DNA of 64,000 nt from Lingula anatina (taxonomy: Eukaryota > Brachiopoda > Lingulata > Lingulida > Lingulidae). The first letter of the stretch is position 1. Every line of letters starts with the position of its first letter. The notes under the pieces are model-generated. The model made no database searches. It was given only the letters and a program-made list of their open reading frames with translations, and had not been told where the DNA came from. Made by a program: the position numbers and the translations under genes. Below are positions 45,755 through 55,831 of this stretch, piece after piece. The stretch lies in the NCBI RefSeq assembly GCF_001039355.2, contig NW_019775822.1, forward strand, positions 1 to 64,000. Direction: 5' to 3'.

Positions 45755-47998
45755 ATGGCCACAGCTGATGAGGCCGAGATATTACCTCTGGCCGAGAGTT
45801 TCCTTGCTGCTGATGTAGGCGAGTCTTCCAGTCCGACGGCAACCATGTGGGACCCTCTGTCTTGTAAAGACTGGGACAATGAAAAGGCGTCTCCACAGTG
45901 CTTAACCAGAATCAAGAGGTGATTATAAATATGTCTTAAAACTTCTATGACATAGTGAAAAATGAAAATGAAAGATGAAAAAGTTACTAGACCGTAAGTT
46001 AAAGATATCCCTTCTTGGAGAAAAACTAAAACATACGGGGAATTCAGTCACACCTTGCACAGTATATTAAAATGTGTAAACAGTAAGTGCTGCTTTTACT
46101 AATTAAATATGAATTGCTATATAAAATAAATCTCCAAGTTAAACACCTTGATAATTGTTAAGCACAATGCTAATAATTCAATTTCAGGGACATCATGAGT
46201 ATTTACCAAGAGCCGCCGCCTGGTATGTGTATTGTGCCTGACAAGGACAACATAACAAAGGTATTTTTTGGTGGATAAATTTAATGCAATAATTATTAAA
46301 GGGTACAAGTACAAGAAATTGAAAGGACTGGTACAGAACCAATATGATGTGACCTATATTTGTAGGCTAGTTTTTGAGGAATAATAATGAAGCATTTGCA
46401 AAATTCTATTTCATTTTTCACCCAAGGATTGCATGTTATTTCTCAAAACCTGCACTCTCCCTGCTGGCCAATCAGGTCCAGTCACTGGACATTATTTACA
46501 TTATTCTTTAATTGTAAGATATTTATTGAAGCTAAAAAGACACTCATGTATTTTTTCTTCAGATTCATGCTCTTATAACAGGGCCATTCGACACTCCATA
46601 CGAAGGGGGTTTCTTTTACTTCCTGATACGATGTCCACCAGATTATCCAATCAGAGCACCAAGAGTTCGGCTGTTGACCACAGGAGATGGGCGTGTCCGA
46701 TTTAACCCTAACCTGTACAGGAATGGCAAAGTCTGTTTGAGTATTTTAGGGTAAGGACTATGCACTCAGAGGTTTTTAAGTGCTAACAAAGTATATATAA
46801 GATCGCATTCACAACGAGTTGAGCCATGGCTTTACAAATCCTGGAACTAAATATGGCGGATGTACATAAAAAAAAACGCCTAATTTTTTAATAGTCTCTC
46901 CCCCTCTCACACGCCTCCCCATGCGTCGTCCCTGCGGGGGTACAGTCATTAAATCTCGGCTCCATTAGGCGGTTTTTCTTTCATGTACGTGCCATATTAG
47001 TTCCAGGATTTGTAAAGCCATGGCTTAACTCGTTGTGAATGCGATCTTAGATGGCTTAGTGTATATAAGCAATTAACTGATTTTTTCTTTGCTTGAACAA
47101 CATGTCAGGCAGTGCAAAATATCTCTTCAATTTACAAAAGTAGTTGAACTTTGAATTAACGAGCAGGAATTGTTGTGCTTCATGACCTGACATACAGTTT
47201 TAGCTATTAACAGATTCATATTAAATTTTATAATTAGTACAGCAGATCTCACATTTAGTGGCCTTGCTCAAACTGGACACTCGCCTTTTACTGAATATGG
47301 ATGTCCCAATCTGATCATGTGAAAGAGAGTGGTATAAAAATTATTTGTATTATGTTCAAAAATAGCTTAAGTCATTAAGAATGTTACATTAAAGAGACAA
47401 CCTGTTGAATGGAAATCTTAACAACTATTGTTCACAAAACAGAACACAATCTAGGTTGATTTTGATGGTCTTGACTAATGCAGTAAGCTGCAGAATATAA
47501 AAGGCAATGGCCAGCTGCAGGGCCACAACACAATGGATCACACCAAACACAATTTAGTTTTAAACAAATTCGAAATGTTTTGTTTCTTTATCCAGAGCTT
47601 CATCAGTTGTGTTATGCACCCAAAGTTACATTGATGGATCCTTCAAGACTAATGCCTGATATGTAAATGTGATGAACTCGTCTTGTGTAATATGTTGGAG
47701 TTAAACTAGGTAATGCTCATTCCCTCTTGAGTTTAAGCTGTTATTAGATTCAGGAATTTGCTATTACAACCAATGTCTTTATGAGTTTAATCAGCATTTT
47801 AATATGATTCCAGCACATGGTCAGGTCCAGCATGGAGTCCCGCACAGAGCCTGTCTAGTGTTCTCATCTCCATACAGTCTCTTATGAATGAGAAACCATA
47901 CCACAATGAACCAGGATTCGAACAGGTGCAGACTGGTTTTAATTTTAATTGTTTTTTTTTTTATTTTTTTTATTTTTTTTATTTTTTGTTTTCCAAAA

Positions 47999-48029
<31 letters not shown>

Positions 48030-49766
48030 TAAAGGAGCAAAATAACAAAGATCCATTCTAAGATAATGATAATGTAAATAGGTGATAACAATCACTGAAG
48101 GTAAATAAAGAATTATGATAAAATTCTGGTAGAGCTCATTGAATGAGTAGTACTTTAAATGAATGATAAGAGGTACATGTAGAAAGATATCAGTGAAATT
48201 TTAGTGATCTTTGAGATTGGGTTCCCATAAAACTGTTGCACTAGCAGGATCGATCTAACTATGAGGAGATTCTTGCTAAATTACACTCAGCATAAGTGGC
48301 TTGAATGTCTGACACGTCCACTGAAGCTGCTAGGAGGGTAATTAACTTTGGTTTACGCTTAAACTGAATGTAATTAAGGGAAAATCCCCTCATAAATTAT
48401 TTGGATGTAACTCTAACTTTGGGCTGACCTAACTACATAATGTTTGCCTGCTTTCAGATGATGTTTAAAGTATATAATGTACAGCAGTTTTCTGTTGGCT
48501 TTATGGTATATTTGTACATTGAATCATTTTATTTGTTGCAGGAAAGGACCCCAGGAGATGCCAAGAGGTATAATGACATCATAAGACATGAAACCCTACG
48601 AGTAGCAGTTTGTGATATGCTAGAGGGAAGGTGTCAGTGTCCACAAGCATTAAGGTAAGGAGTCAATGTCCACAAGCATTAAGGTAAGGAGTCAATGTCC
48701 ACAAGCATTAAGGTAAGGCATCAATGTCCACAGGCAGTAAGGTAAGGAGTCAATGTCCACAAGCATTAAGGTAAATAAGGAGTCAATTTCCACAAGAATA
48801 ATCACTTTCGATGATTTTGTTATAGAATATAACAGTGAATTTAATGGACAGTAAATCAACTTCCTTATATAAACGTATAATTGAATTGTGAGAATTGTAC
48901 TAGTAATTTCCCAAAGAACTGACATTCATTATTATAAAAAAAATCAGAGTTTATTTGAATTATAAAAGGAAGTAGGAATGTTAAGGAAGTGGTTATATTT
49001 TGTCAGTTATATGAATTTTTTTTTAATGTTTTGTATGTATATTTATTCATTTATTTGCTTCTTGTTTATTAAAGCTGTAGCTGGCATATTTTCCAATTTC
49101 ATATTTGATCCCGTTGTAGAAATGTGAAAATGACATGTTTTAATGTATATGTGTGCACTGATGTTGTAATTTTTAATTAATATCTGTATCTAGTAACAAG
49201 TAAATTGTCTGTTTGTTTTGTAACAGGTATTTTCTTGATATTTTATTTCAGGGAGGTGATGGAGAAATCATTTCCAGAGTATTACGATTACTATGAATCC
49301 ACTTGCCTATCCAATTCCCACCTATCTGGACAAAATATGCAGGTAAGGTTTGAAGATATATGCCTCAGATATTGCAATAATTACTTATTGAATTTTAACA
49401 AAAACAAATTAATATATTCTATAGCAATGCTTTGTTAGTTACACATTAAATTATTGATTCAGTAATGTCTTGGCTTCACATCAAAAAGCACAAGTCATGC
49501 CATTTTTATAAGTGACTAAACTGAAAGATCTTGAAATAAGAAAATAGTGCGGTTATATCATTTATGACAATAGGTAGATGCAGCATTTGATTTTTTTTTT
49601 TTTTTTTTTTTTTTTATCACTGAATATACAGTTGCTATTATTGGCAATTTTAGTGGGTATGTTTTAAAAGTTTAGAAAGTGTAATATTAATTTTGGATAG
49701 TATGGCTGTTTTAAGTTTTAATTTTTATATTATACACAGTGTTCAGAAAAAAACTTAACATTCAGC

Positions 49767-49804
<38 letters not shown>

Positions 49805-50056
49805 CACTAGGACCCATTCGGTGAGAAACGAGGGAAATTTGATTATGGTGCAATTCTCAAAAGACTTCAGACATTAAAAGTTAAACTGGAGGACCGGTTC
49901 TTATCCTCAGACTGTGAGGACTTGAGTGATGACAGTGGGGGCGTGGGAGGAGGAGGAGGAGGAGGAACAAAAGGAGAAGGAGATACAGAGGACACTTCTA
50001 ATACAAACTCACAGACTCCAGAGACAACAAAACATAATAAGGGTTTACGTGTATAA
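45755..50056 (+). CDS. UBE2Z: Ubiquitin-conjugating enzyme E2 Z
   Basis: Exons: 45755-45918, 46188-46260, 46563-46750, 47814-47925, 48542-48654, 49252-49342, 49811-50056; product about 328 aa. UBE2Z (USE1) takes ubiquitin or FAT10 from the E1 UBA6 and carries it as a thioester. The UBC fold starts at [19 protein letters not shown]. The catalytic Cys is in [12 protein letters not shown] (Cys137), followed by the Z-type extension [45 protein letters not shown] and [14 protein letters not shown] Gly-rich acidic tail ends GLRV, close to SLRV of the human protein. ATG 45755 sits in AACATGG (good context); an upstream in-frame non-ATG extension is unlikely. Confidence 0.95.
46798..47049. mobile_element. 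MITE with long TIRs in UBE2Z intron 3
   Basis: Near-perfect inverted arms of about 84 bp: left 46800-46883 starts AGATCGCATTCACAACGAGT, and right 46965-47047 ends ACTCGTTGTGAATGCGATCT. TA flanks both ends (46798-46799 and 47048-47049), as for TA-targeting elements. The 80-bp core has no open frame. Arm identity is high, so insertion may be recent. The TIR resembles that of the 6670-7081 element. Confidence 0.88.
47945..48035. repeat. T-rich / (AATA)n simple sequence in UBE2Z intron 4
   Basis: Long T runs interrupted by A, followed by AAAATAAATAAATAAATAAA. The T-rich and A-rich halves could pair. No gene content. Confidence 0.8.
48216..48428. mobile_element. Degraded foldback element in UBE2Z intron 4
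   Basis: The left arm (about 48250-48300, TATGAGGAGATT ... AAATTACACTCAGCATAA) is an imperfect reverse complement of the right arm (about 48358-48405, TTAAACTGAATGTAATTAAG ... CCCCTCATAAAT). It contains GGATCGATCTAAC like the 4809 and 6670 elements. The outer ends are weak. Confidence 0.5.
48632..48800 (+). repeat. 29-nt minisatellite founded on UBE2Z exon 5 splice donor
   Basis: The unit TCAATGTCCACAAGCATTAA plus GGTAAGGAG repeats with an exact 29-nt period: donor GTs fall at 48655 (authentic), 48684, 48713, 48742 and 48771. Four of the five keep a full GTAAGG or GTAAAT donor preceded by AG or AAG. The first unit is the true exon 5 end (CAGTGTCCACAAGCATTAAG). Confidence 0.95.
49587..49617. 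repeat. Poly-T run in UBE2Z intron 6
   Basis: About 27 consecutive T. A separate (TTA)n array lies at about 49770-49800, just before the exon 7 acceptor. Confidence 0.85.
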
Positions 50057-50584
50057 CACATACCCTGCGGGTCAAATATATAGTCTGATTCCCAAATTAT
50101 ATCGTGATTATCCCAACATGGAACGAGTAAAACATTGAGAAGGGCAAGATAAAGGAAGAACTGCATGTTGTGTTTTTTGAAGGCTTTGCACTAGCGCTGT
50201 TTCTTGACATGGCAAGCAGAAAAAGTGGCATGTTTATGTATATGGCTTCTTCAGCAATAGATAGATTTCTGATGGATGTGGTTTGTGTGTAACCACAAAC
50301 CAAAGGCAAATTTGTGCAGAGCCAGTTTAGTGGTTTAATCTGTGATCAGCGAGTTTTAAGTGAGTTTTCAACCAAGCAGAAGTCAATTTCTCTAGCAGTA
50401 TTTAAATAGATGGATTTTAATGTGGTTCGTATCACTGAAGACCATAGTCAATATCAGGCTTGTACTGAGGGCTGGCACCTTGTGATTGAATTTTAAAAAC
50501 TGATGATAATGATATGATATCTGGTGGATAAATATTACACACTAGTGTTGTTATTTGAATCCCCCTCCCGAAACCCCCCCCCCC
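50057..50584 (+). other. UBE2Z 3' UTR and flank
   Basis: No coding frame is visible after the UBE2Z stop. No clear AATAAA lies before the N at 50585, so the poly(A) site may be lost at the contig join or be non-canonical. Confidence 0.5.
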
Positions 50585-50585
50585 N
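50585..50585. other. Single N, probable contig join
   Basis: A C run ends at this N, and an orphan exon begins immediately after it. Confidence 0.95.
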
Positions 50586-50702
50586 AAGCAGAGTGTGTAT
50601 GCCAGCACAACACAATGGGCGTCAACTGTGACCAGTGTCTCCCCCTATACAACAACAGGTCGTGGCAGGCTGCCGTTGGAGACCAGATAAATGCTTGTCA
50701 AG
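50586..50702 (+). CDS. Orphan laminin-type EGF-like exon (partial)
   Basis: Reads [17 protein letters not shown], then [10 protein letters not shown] and INACQ, followed by a GTGAGC donor at 50703. The spacing CxCxxNTxGxxCxxCxxxY...W...C is that of laminin EGF-like (LE) repeats, found in laminin subunits, netrins, usherin and related matrix proteins. The 5' boundary is lost at the N, and no neighbouring LE exon is visible on either side within this window. It may be a fragment of another locus joined here, or one exon of a gene whose other exons are missing. Confidence 0.6.
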
Positions 50703-51778
50703 GTGAGCATGGTTATCACTTTCTAGTAAAAATAAAAGCCTTATAAATTTATCTGGAAATCCAAGCAAATATTTGGGTGTTGTATTTTAACCCCCCCCCC
50801 CCCCAAAAAAAAAAAAAAAAATTAATTAGTAGACCTCATATGCCTCGGACACATGAATGTTTTAAATTAACGTTTTCAGTAATTTTACACAACATATATG
50901 AGACGTTGGAAACAAATAACCCCAAAACAAAATGCCAGAATTAAAGTAACTGTACTTTGTTCCCCATTACTTTGTACAGGTGACATTCGTCTCATATACA
51001 AACCCCAATACTAACCCTAACCTGTACTTATCATATGGGACCTTGAACTCCCATTTCCAAGACAACCGCCTGTTGCCTATTGTTATTGCCTGGGTTCTCC
51101 CTGATGATAAAAAAGGACTTATGATGAACTGGGGGGAAAAGGAAAAGGTTAACTTTTCATTAAGATCCACCTAACTCTCTCCACTAAAAAATAAATAAAT
51201 AAATATGCTCCTCCCATTTTAAGGCCCAGCCCAGTAATGCGATTTTTCTAGCGAGTTCTAGGTGAAATAAAACGCTTCAGTGATTAGGCACTGTGTTTTT
51301 AGACTATGATTTTCTTTTATTGAACACCAGTTTTAATGAACAGAAACAGTGGAACGAACAAGTACAACGTGATAAGTGGAGTTCTAAATCGCTAATGTAT
51401 ACTTTTTTTTAAAAATTCATATTGAAATCTAAAGTTGGCTCCCCTTTGTATCAAACTTGTGTACTGAAAACTGAACAAACAGATGTAGGGGGAGAACTTT
51501 CCTTTATGTCTCCTCATTCACACAATAAAGCAACAGTAAAAGAAAAACAAGTATGATGTTGAAAATTTGGCTGGTGACGGCCGTTTTTATTGAAAAGTCC
51601 CTCTAATGAATGAATAAATGAATGACTGGTGTAATTTAGTAGATAGCATAAAATAATGTGGTGTAAATGCAAGTACGTAATGTTCAGGCCTGAAAAAACT
51701 GTATTAATATGTAATTTCCAAACAAATAGTACACATATTTATTTGTGGGGTTACAAAGAGGTTAAATATTGATTATAG
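50703..51778. other. No gene seen
   Basis: Intronic or intergenic AT-rich sequence with C-run/A-run simple sequence near 50791. The short open frames at 50967-51174 on both strands have no recognisable domain. Confidence 0.5.
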
Positions 51779-52030
51779 CCAAAAGAAGAAAAAGCCCAAA
51801 CCAAAATTGTGAAAGCCGAAAAAACGTGCAGTGAAACTGCAAAGCCAAAATGGGTTTTCAAAGAGGTCAAAAACAATGATTGTGCCAAAAGGAAAAATAA
51901 AGCCAAAATTGTGAAAGCCGAAAAGGTGCGCTGTGTAACTTTAAAGCCAAAATGCGTTCTCAAGCCAAATGTAAAATTAAAGCCGATCAAGTTTAAGAAA
52001 ATGGCAAAAAAAAGTGAATGTATATTGTAA
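51779..52030 (+). CDS. Lysine-rich open frame, possible terminal exon
   Basis: An acceptor-like TTGATTATAG is followed by 83 codons without a stop, ending TAA at 52028-52030. The peptide is highly basic, with repeated KPK/KAEK patterns and spaced cysteines (AEKTCSETAKPKW, NNDCAKRKNKAK, AEKVRCVTLKPKC). The segment around AAAATTGTGAAAGCCGAAAA is duplicated with a 102-bp (34-codon) period that preserves the frame. I do not recognise the protein. It could be the last exon of a gene including the LE exon upstream, but the phases (1 out of that exon, 0 here) would need another exon between. Confidence 0.3.
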   Translation, partial: PKEEKAQTKIVKAEKTCSETAKPKWVFKEVKNNDCAKRKNKAKIVKAEKVRCVTLKPKCVLKPNVKLKPIKFKKMAKKSECIL

Positions 52031-52134
52031 ATAGCCTAATGGATCTGTACAAAATTAAATTATTTTAGTATTTTGAAGTCTGCACTTGGTCTAGTTAGTG
52101 TTATATACCTGTCGTGATTTCCTCCCTTTAAGCT

Positions 52135-52470
52135 TCAAAGAGAAAGATATATGATTAAACGGTCGGTAAAATAATTGGCGTGAGAATTCGTAAAGAAAGT
52201 AGGATTTAGAATTATCTGGGGATTGAAGAAACCCTATAGCAGATTTATTATGTGCATTTTTCATGCATGAATTAGCCAGATATATAATCTGTGAATAGCG
52301 TCAAAGCGAAAGAATGCATGATAAAACTGCCGGTAAAATAATTGGTGCAGTAAAAAGAGAAGGAATGGGAATTCACTGGGAATTGAAGGTACCCTATACC
52401 AGATTAATTATTTGCACCAGAGAATCGTGTCATGAATTAGCCAGAGACAATATGTGAATTTCTAATGAAG
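52135..52470. repeat. Diverged 167-bp tandem duplication
   Basis: Two units in direct orientation share TCAAAGxGAAAGA, GGTAAAATAATTGG, CCCTATAxCAGATT and ATGAATTAGCCAGA in the same order. The CGGTAAA motif is at 52164 and again at 52331. No coding frame. It may be a satellite fragment or transposon interior. Confidence 0.75.
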
Positions 52471-53459
52471 CATCAACCTGTAACCCTGGTAGAGGGTAAA
52501 TCGAATCGGAATTGTTTTATATGTCAGGATGCTCACCGAGGCTTGCGTACAAAAATGAAGACAGTCGAAGCACGACTGTGCGAGAACAGCTGATACCCAG
52601 CTACTGTGCTGTTTTCGTCGTTTTTCTTTGTGTCTTAATCTGTTATTCTTTAATCTGTATTTCATTCTGTATTAGTAAGCCTTCCCAACATCATTCGATA
52701 GCTATAAAACGAGACTTATTAGCCGAGATTCTTATGGCCTCCTTGGCGCCCACGTAGTGAAGAAAGCTGATGTCATGCGTCATACAGTACATGATGGCTG
52801 ATGCCGATGCATGATGGAGGCCTCCAGTTGAACCTGTTCAATAATAATTTAAAAATGGGAGAAAGGTACAGTGACAGTTAGAAAGTCAGTGAGCAGATGC
52901 AGAGGGGTGAACGAGTATAATTAATAATAATAATAAGTTTATTGAGCACTAAATGATGTGAATACATTTGCAGGCTCTCTAGACTACAATATTTACATAA
53001 TATATATATGGGTATACAATTATATATGTTTACATATGTAGTATGTTAAATCATACATGTGTTAATGCAAATTATGCTATAATATTAATTAATTAAGCTA
53101 TTCACAGCATTATTGACAATAAGTGGCTGTGATATACTAGATTTCAGGTGAACTATGTATTTTAACAGCAGTCTTTACAAATTCTGCTAAATTAACAAAA
53201 GTCAGCGTGCCGATGCAATTTACTGTTTACACAACGTTGAAATCTCCGGGGTACACCGAAGGCTTATGTCTCGGCTTTAGTGTACGGCTTCAAGAGAACG
53301 ACTTAGACCAGTGTCAAAATTTATTAAAACTTTCAACCCCTAAAAGCTTTCATTCATTCTCTAGATAGAAGTTTTGTCTAATAAAGTATGCCTGGGATTT
53401 CATTACAGCAGCTCCGTTTTCAATGTACATGTGCGCGTGTTTCAATCAGGCTAGTGGGG
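52471..53459. other. No gene seen
   Basis: Contains an 81-codon plus frame at 52512-52757 with one hydrophobic stretch (CAVFVVFLCVLICYSLICIS), no homology I recognise and no clear splice context. The rest is AT-rich. Confidence 0.45.
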
Positions 53460-54920
53460 TCACGTTGAACTGGCAAACATGTTCATTTTCAGGANNNNNN
53501 NNNNNNNNNNNNNNNNNNNNNNNNNNNNNTTAGTTATATCACGAACTAAGGAACTAACACGTTTCCTAAACACGCGTGATCTCAGTGTATATATGTATGG
53601 ATTAGCACATGTATTAAGAAATCCAAATGAGCATGCAAACAGACTGGTAATATACTGATTGATATCAAGACTTGGCGATTGCAATGTGAATACCATATTA
53701 GTGATTAGAAAAGGCAAAATACTAATTATAAATACGGCCAGTAAAATTAAGCTAGACAAAATAACTTGCTGATCCATCTGTATGATTTTTACATAGTGTA
53801 TGTCCGAACCTAATCGAACATCCATTACCTCGGTAGTTTCTTGAGCTATTATATCGACAGTGTCACAAGCAGGGTTCTCGTTGTCTCTTTTCCATCTAAT
53901 TTGAGCATTCGCGTAAGTTTCTCTTTTGAATATTTGCGCTACACTTGTTTGCTGCGAGGTGGAAGCAGCCGGAAGTTCTGGTCCTCCCTGATCGTCTCTA
54001 TCTCTATCTGAAATGTCTTCTATATCGGATTGTACGTTTCTAGTATATTTTGGTACACCAGCACGACTGCTTTCTTGACCCCATGGTGAAACTGTCTCCA
54101 AAGGAGTAAAAGTCGGAGAAGATGATTCTCCTCTGTTGTTGCGATCTTCCGCCAAAAAAGTGTTTGCCACATTGGAAGAAACTGTTTGAATGGTGTATCC
54201 AGTATAGTATGGTTTGATCATTTTGCGTTGCTTTAAGATTTTCTTCACGACTGATGAGTAAGATAAGACCGTAATTATAATGCAGGTGCCCACAAATATA
54301 GAGATACATGTAGTTACGACTAAATCCACACCTGACTGTTCGTCGCCCTTGTGACATTGTAATGGGATCACAAATGCATCGTTCAACACGGAAATACAGG
54401 CCAAGATTGTTCCTAGAACCCATTGTGCGCTTACACATATTCTAAAAAGATGCTTACGGATAGTCAGAGTAGGCTTGTGAAATTTTGCTGCTCGCAGGAC
54501 ACTAATACATGCCAAAATGACAATATTCATAAGTGGACCCATGGCTAAAGTACGCCCTAGAAAGCATATGATAGAAATTGTCGATTCATCCCATGACCAA
54601 ACCATCATAACGAATACCGGGCACCCGTAGACTGACATGAACAAATCGACTATTGCTAAATTAATGTGGAATGAATTCCACCATGTTCTCAGAGACGGAG
54701 TACTTCTTGTGATGATAATAACGCAAATGTTACCGAATGTTCCAACAATTGCCACGATAATGATCCACAAAGTCACGATGATGTTGGCCCATCTGGTATC
54801 ATCAAAAAATCCTGGCTGATTCCATAAGCTAGTAAGGTTTTCTGTTGCGTTTCCATAATCGTCGGACGAATTCATGTTCATATGTACTGATAGGTAGTAC
54901 GTAGTATTTGCTGTGTTCAT
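53460..54920 (-). CDS. Orphan class A (rhodopsin-like) GPCR, 3' end interrupted by N
   Basis: Single coding exon of about 465 readable residues. The extracellular N-terminus has several N-glycosylation sequons (NTT, NSS, NAT, NLT). TM1 about 46-70 contains GTFGN. TM2 has NLAIVDL (Asp92, the sodium-site position). Cys119 and Cys189 are placed for the TM3-ECL2 disulfide. TM7 ends NTCANPYIY (NPxxY). The TM3 end reads ISVLRAAK, so Asp and Tyr of DRY are replaced. TM6 has SILPF without the usual Trp of CWxP. Intracellular loop 3 is very long (about 160 residues, Ser/Asp/Arg rich). Ligand unknown. The C-terminal tail after RDIT is lost in 35 N; the frame beyond it is unreliable. An acceptor-like TTTTTATAG just upstream of the ATG suggests a 5' UTR intron. 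Confidence 0.88.
   Translation of the reverse strand: MNTANTTYYLSVHMNMNSSDDYGNATENLTSLWNQPGFFDDTRWANIIVTLWIIIVAIVGTFGNICVIIITRSTPSLRTWWNSFHINLAIVDLFMSVYGCPVFVMMVWSWDESTISIICFLGRTLAMGPLMNIVILACISVLRAAKFHKPTLTIRKHLFRICVSAQWVLGTILACISVLNDAFVIPLQCHKGDEQSGVDLVVTTCISIFVGTCIIITVLSYSSVVKKILKQRKMIKPYYTGYTIQTVSSNVANTFLAEDRNNRGESSSPTFTPLETVSPWGQESSRAGVPKYTRNVQSDIEDISDRDRDDQGGPELPAASTSQQTSVAQIFKRETYANAQIRWKRDNENPACDTVDIIAQETTEVMDVRLGSDIHYVKIIQMDQQVILSSLILLAVFIISILPFLITNMVFTLQSPSLDINQYITSLFACSFGFLNTCANPYIYTLRSRVFRKRVSSLVRDITXXXXXXXXXXXXXLKMNMFASST
53495..53529. other. 35-base N gap inside GPCR gene
   Basis: Undetermined bases in the region coding for the cytoplasmic tail; the true length is not known. 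Confidence 0.98.
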
Positions 54921-54929
54921 AGAAGACCT

Positions 54930-55831
54930 ATAAAAAGGAAGGCGTCAATCTAGCCCACTCGATGCGATGATCTCAAGACGTTTTCTTCATGTGAGTATTT
55001 CAGAACGAGTTAGAATTATATAGATGGTTTGGAAGGTTATACTGCCCATATATATAATCTACTTTGCATTATAGGCCAACCCTGAAGCACTAATACACTC
55101 CCAGTATCTGATCCGAGTTACATCACAAACTACGTATGCAACAACCAGTGCCAGATAAACCACGCCCTGATAGCAATGCAAAGAAAACAAACCCCAGACT
55201 GTTAAAATGATTGACGGAGATTAGCGAACAGGCCACTCCCCAGTGCAGTGTTGGAACTGATTTGCTATGCAAAAAGAAAAAAAAAAAAAAAAAAAAACAG
55301 CCACCAAACCTCCAGTTCAAAAAATGTTCAAATTAATTATAGACAATTTTGGATGAAGGCATGCGCAAAGTGCCGCATATACCCAGTACATGTTTGAAAT
55401 AAATGCATGTAACTCTCTTTTGTGTCAACTGTATGGTCAAAATGTATTCCTATCACTTAGGAACCGCATATTGGAATATAATGGGTGTATATAATGGGTG
55501 TATGTTCGTTTTCTCACATTCCCACTTAGCGTGATGATTAGCTGCCTATAAATGTTAACAGTAAAATTAACGGTCACCCTTGTAGTCTAGTGAGATTTTT
55601 GAAAAAAGGCTCTGCATAAGAGGCAAGGGGCATTTTGGGGTAAAAGTTGGGAACCAGGCTTAATAGCATAATTTTGGGATGCTGAATCCGATTTACCCGG
55701 TTCCCAAGCGAAATTTTGCGTTTTTAACGGTCTTATTTGCAAAAAAACAAAATGGCCGCCAGATTTCCTATTTTCNTTGTAGCAATGTACATAAATGCAG
55801 TTGGGGTGACTTTCTTTGCCAGGGAAGTATA
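54930..55831. other. GPCR upstream region, no further gene seen
   Basis: Presumed 5' UTR and promoter of the minus-strand GPCR at the left, then AT-rich sequence with an A run (about 55277-55298) and a single N at 55776. No domain is recognised. Confidence 0.5.

Noticed and set aside
52512-52757. 81-codon frame with a hydrophobic stretch
   Set aside because: Single possible membrane span only, no family signature and no splice context; not enough to call a gene.
54040-54438. 132-codon minus-strand frame
   Set aside because: It is a shifted frame within the GPCR coding exon.
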